Positions 60,202 to 64,000 of a stretch of DNA of 64,000 nt are shown here, one piece after another. The DNA is from Quillaja saponaria (taxonomy: Eukaryota > Streptophyta > Magnoliopsida > Fabales > Quillajaceae). The notes below the pieces were generated by a model, which saw nothing but the letters and a program-made list of their open reading frames with translations, ran no database searches and was not told the origin of the DNA. The position numbers and the translations under genes are program-made. Location of the stretch: NCBI GenBank assembly GCA_029379385.1, contig CM055617.1, forward strand, positions 1,550,001 through 1,614,000. The letters run 5' to 3'. Numbering within the stretch: the stretch's first letter is position 1; each line of letters starts with the position of its first letter.

Positions 60202-63200
60202 GTTTCTGAAATCGCATGAAATTTATTTCATTTTGAAACTTTTATTTTTTTGCTTTTGTTTTTTTAGTATCTTGCCCAACCTACATATAGTGTATAGTTT
60301 TGTTTTTTTGTGTTTTTAAGTTCCGAATGATCATATTCTTTTTATGCGAAATGAGCACATGTATTACATTGATACCTGCAAAAACAATAAGAAATTGAAT
60401 TGTATTCTGTACTTTCCCCTTTCGAGTTGTGAGTCTTTCTTTGGATGAATTCTACTTGATTATAAATGAGGTTTTTTTTTTTTCCTAATCAATAGAATCG
60501 TTTTTCGAGTTTAGTTTTGTACATCATTACTTTGAGTTAACCGGTCAAGTTGATGATAAATTTCAGTTAAAGTTGATGTATTAAGTTAGGAGGGATATTT
60601 TGTTCATAAATGAGAATTGAATTACAGTTCTATCATTATGAAAATCAGCCAAATTTTGTGGTCTTGATAAATGGACATGAGAGGCCCGCTGCATTTACGT
60701 CTATCATGTATTCATTTAATTTAATTTAAATAAAAATATAATTGAACATCATAGTTAAGAGGCATTTGAATTCAATTGACATGACACAATGTTAGAGATT
60801 CAGAAAAATATTTTTAGGTGTTGGGAGTGACAGTCACAAATATCAAATAAGATTATATGTAAGAGTGTGGGCATACTTATGAGTAAGGCCATACAGGCAG
60901 TCAGGTTAAGTGGGTTTTAGGCATTTCATCAACTAACCCGACCGAGGTGGGTGTCCAAAAAATTCACATAACCTATCAACCAATGTATTTGTTTTTCAAA
61001 AACACAGACCATCTAAAATTTCAACTATTTTTGGATAGATTTGTCGGTTTCTAACACAAACTTAAGATAAAATAACAAATAGATATTGAGTGTATAATCA
61101 TTTTAAAAATTGAAAAATCACCTCATTAATAAATTTGGACCGAAGACTAAATTTTAACAACAATAATATTAGATCTACAAAAAATTAAATTTTCGAGTAT
61201 TTGCACAAACAAAAACATCCTGTAATAAAAAGATTACAGCCGAATGTTTTCTCAATTCTTTCAATTGCTTGACGAAAATCGCAAGCTTTACAATTAAGAC
61301 TTCAACAACACAAATTCAACGAAAATAATGATAAAAAAGGAAAAGAGAAAACAATCCCATTTTCTTAACACTGAACTTCAAGAACAAAAGTCAGATTACT
61401 TGACAGAAGTGAAGCTCTCTGCTTTCTCTCTCTGGCAGACATACATCATAAAGAAAGGGAACAATATGATTTTAGAGTTTGCTTTAGTTTAACTTTGGAC
61501 TGAGCATAGGGAGGGATATGGAGTGGGCTGGTTAGAATTTGTTATGTTAAGGCGGTCGGGTTCGGTTAACCAAATAGCCACCAGCCAAATAGAACCGACT
61601 CGATAAATGAAAAAAAATTTTACCCGAATTTGAAGGTTGTGTATTTGGGTTGGGTCAATGTCGGACCATTTAATGGCTGGGCTCTTCCCTAATCATGGGA
61701 TAACAAAAAAAATATAACTGGACACCATTTTTGGACAAAATTAGTTTCCATATCAATAGAACTACAAGGAAGAGGGTAGTGGATTGGTTTAACTTTGCAG
61801 TCACTTCGGCCCATCTATATAAATACCAAAGCCCAAACTATTGGGTCTATTAGTATTATCTTCTTACCAATTACAAAGAATTAAAGTTTTGAAGAAATTA
61901 ATAAAATGGCCGGACAGGTTGGGCACAGTTTGTTTATTAAAAAAAAATAAAACGTAGAAGTAAACTAGTTACGTATAGTTTTTATAACGTAATGAAGCTC
62001 TCAACTTAAATTTAAAGAGAGAAGACAAGTGAATGTTAACTATATATGTATTACTAAGTCATCCAGTTGACTAGAATCATTTTAATTGGTTCTATCCAAT
62101 ATGCAATTCTTCCAATTAATATTTAAAACTCTATTAAGACTTGGATGCAACAAGGTCTACACTAAACGCGTATTTCTATTTGAAAGTTTAAAGTATTAGA
62201 CGAGAGTTTAATACATACAACACGTGACATAGATAGTAAGAAGAGAAAGTCTTTTATTATTTACGAGAGACTCTTATTGTCAAATGATATTATTTAGATT
62301 TAAATTTTAAAAAGGGATAGAATTGATGTTATTATTGTCTCTTTTTTATTATACTCTATGATTACTAATTTAAGATGATTTTATTTACTTACTACCCTCT
62401 CGAATTGGATTTTTTATTTTTTTTTATTCATCATATTAGTGATGAAGTGACATTTGTCATGATTTTTGTGTTTATAGTTTTAAAATTACATAGTAGAGAA
62501 ACTAATTGGAGAAGGTTATATATAAAATATGTACAAGAAATGAGGACGAAATGTCCACCAATTGATATGTAAGCCTTCCAAGTAATGAAGGAAACATGAA
62601 TTTTACTTTTCTTTTTATTTGTTTATTTAACCTTGACAAAGTAAACACTCTGTTTTATCGTTTATTATGAATTGAATTTAATAAAAGAAGTCGGTGAGGA
62701 ATTTCATGTTTGTTGGTATTGTAGGATTTTCTAAAATTCTAATATAATTAGTTAGTTAATCAAAAGAAAATGGTTATTCAGAATTTTATAGATTTTTGTG
62801 GCTCTGAAGTCCGGACCACCACCGCAGACTGAGTCATAACTCATAAATTAGATATTTTCAGTGGTTTAAGTCCAAAATTGAAGATAGTTGATTGCAAGCT
62901 TGTTGACCCTTTCTCTTCCAATCCAAGTGGACAATGCAGTGGTAGTTCATCATATTTTGGCAATCCTAAAACCATTGGTATTTCATTTGGAAAATTTCAA
63001 TTCGTAGAATTGTTCAATCTTCCCATGATAAGGTGGGTTTTATGAATTATGATCCCTTTATGTTATTCAAAAGACCAGAGAATGGTTTATAAGTTAGAAA
63101 CATATACAATTGAAGGGGTACAATCATATTTTTATTAAAAATATTTTGAGGGAAAAAGATTGTGAACATATTTCTTTTGTTACGAGTGTGAATTCATTTA

Positions 63201-64000
63201 TCTTTTTTAATTTGTTATAATACTTTTGTTGTTTAACTTAATAATTAAGAGTGTTAAAGAATTAAGTTTGAGTTATATTTATCTGAATTCTACTAAAATT
63301 TAAACTTGATTTGTTAATATACCCATGAGTGATAATATAATAGAATTAGTAACAAGTAATGCACAATGTAAAATTTATATAAATGAATTTATAACTTGTA
63401 CAAATTTCTTACCGAATCGAAAGAAAAAAGAAAGAAAAAGAAAGATATCACATTCATGTAAGTGGTTTGAGATTAAATTTGTTGTAATAATAAAATCTTA
63501 TCTTTTTATTAAAAAATTATTATATTCAATACCCCTCCCCCCCTCTCCTTCCCACTAGATATGATGTTCATTTACACTAAACAAAAATTCTTATGCCTCT
63601 GTTTAACCATGTGTGATGAAATATTGAAATGTGGATTGTCACGCTAAATACCAAAAAAATAAAATATAAACTAAAATCAATTACCACTACAGAAAGCTCG
63701 TGGTAGGGCCCACGTTGGTCTTGGAAACAACTTCCACCTCATTATGGGCCCCACTTTTCTTCCTATCTTAATAATCAAACCGGTCAGGTCAGATACTTTG
63801 CTTTTATTTGTTTATTATTATTTTTTCTGTAAGTATTTGTTTTATATATTATTCAGATGTAAATTTAATTTATTAAAATTTGTGATTATTTTTTTATAAT
63901 ATTTTTTAAATTAAATTTTTAATATTGTAGAGATTTTTTAATTATTATATATCTTATCACTTTAATTAGAAGTGATTGAATGTCAATTTTAGTTTTAGTA
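60202..64000. other. AT-rich intergenic DNA to the right edge
   Basis: Begins with the 3' UTR of the ANTH gene. No gene is supported in the remaining 3.6 kb; the short open frames at 62375 and 63325 have no family resemblance. A 10-bp perfect inverted repeat (AACCCGACCG at about 60935 and its complement at about 61553) brackets about 600 bp with a transposon-like feel. 63690-63780 is a GC-richer patch with several GGGCCC/GGCCC motifs (TCP-type sites), perhaps a distal promoter of a gene beyond the window. Confidence 0.5.

Noticed and set aside
1..64000. CRISPR arrays, operons, bacterial ribosome binding sites and prophage
   Set aside because: The window is plant nuclear DNA; introns and gene families rule out a prokaryotic reading.
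1..64000. Intact LTR retrotransposon or viral insertion
   Set aside because: No reverse transcriptase, integrase or capsid frame was seen on either strand, and no long direct terminal repeats were recognised.
1..64000. Functional tRNA or rRNA genes
   Set aside because: The only tRNA-like boxes are the SINE candidate at 20255-20388, which cannot fold as an intact tRNA.

Overview
The window is nuclear DNA of a flowering plant, almost certainly a eudicot. Genes are far apart, split by GT-AG introns with T-rich 3' ends, and embedded in very AT-rich intergenic DNA. The proteins are plant-type: HD-Zip I, RibBA, ATL RING-H2, MIZU-KUSSEI1-like, an ANTH clathrin adaptor and a DEAH-helicase/RBR fusion. 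A P3B-type (PH1-like) P-ATPase, which to my knowledge Arabidopsis lacks, argues against Brassicaceae. I cannot name the species from sequence alone.

Layout: 1-940 is the 3' end of an unrecognised gene (+). 941-10910 is a repeat-rich desert with a duplicated Tourist-like MITE and a T47 tract. 10911-12282 (-) is a three-exon HD-Zip I transcription factor with a long, ATG-rich leader. 12900-19700 is a second desert. 19850-24144 (+) is RIBBA, a bifunctional riboflavin-pathway enzyme with a frameshifted C-terminus. 25679-32925 (+) is a three-exon DEAH helicase fused to a RING-IBR-RING ubiquitin ligase. 33529-34086 (-) is a small coiled-coil protein of unknown role. 35725-36855 (+) is a RING-H2 ATL protein, followed by an unlisted bHLH pseudogene at about 37190-38196 (-). 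39512-43725 (+) is a ten-exon secreted GH5 glucanase-like protein with a possible GPI tail. It converges on 43935-48596 (-), an eight-exon P3B ATPase. 49400-52136 holds a degenerate tandem repeat and a 1.87-kb, almost fully palindromic MULE with a perfect 9-bp target duplication. 53774-54502 (-) is a MIZ1-like DUF617 protein, 57144-57974 (+) an ATL6/31-like RING-H2 protein, and 59176-60201 (+) an intronless ANTH-domain protein. The remainder is AT-rich and gene-free.

The genes do not form a pathway or cluster; this is an ordinary mixed plant gene neighbourhood. I rebuilt exon structures by hand from splice-site consensus, reading-frame phase and family resemblance. No system that looks wholly new was found. 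The best leads are the bHLH relic, the palindromic MULE, the truncated RIBBA C-terminus and the retained-intron switch at the end of the GH5 gene.
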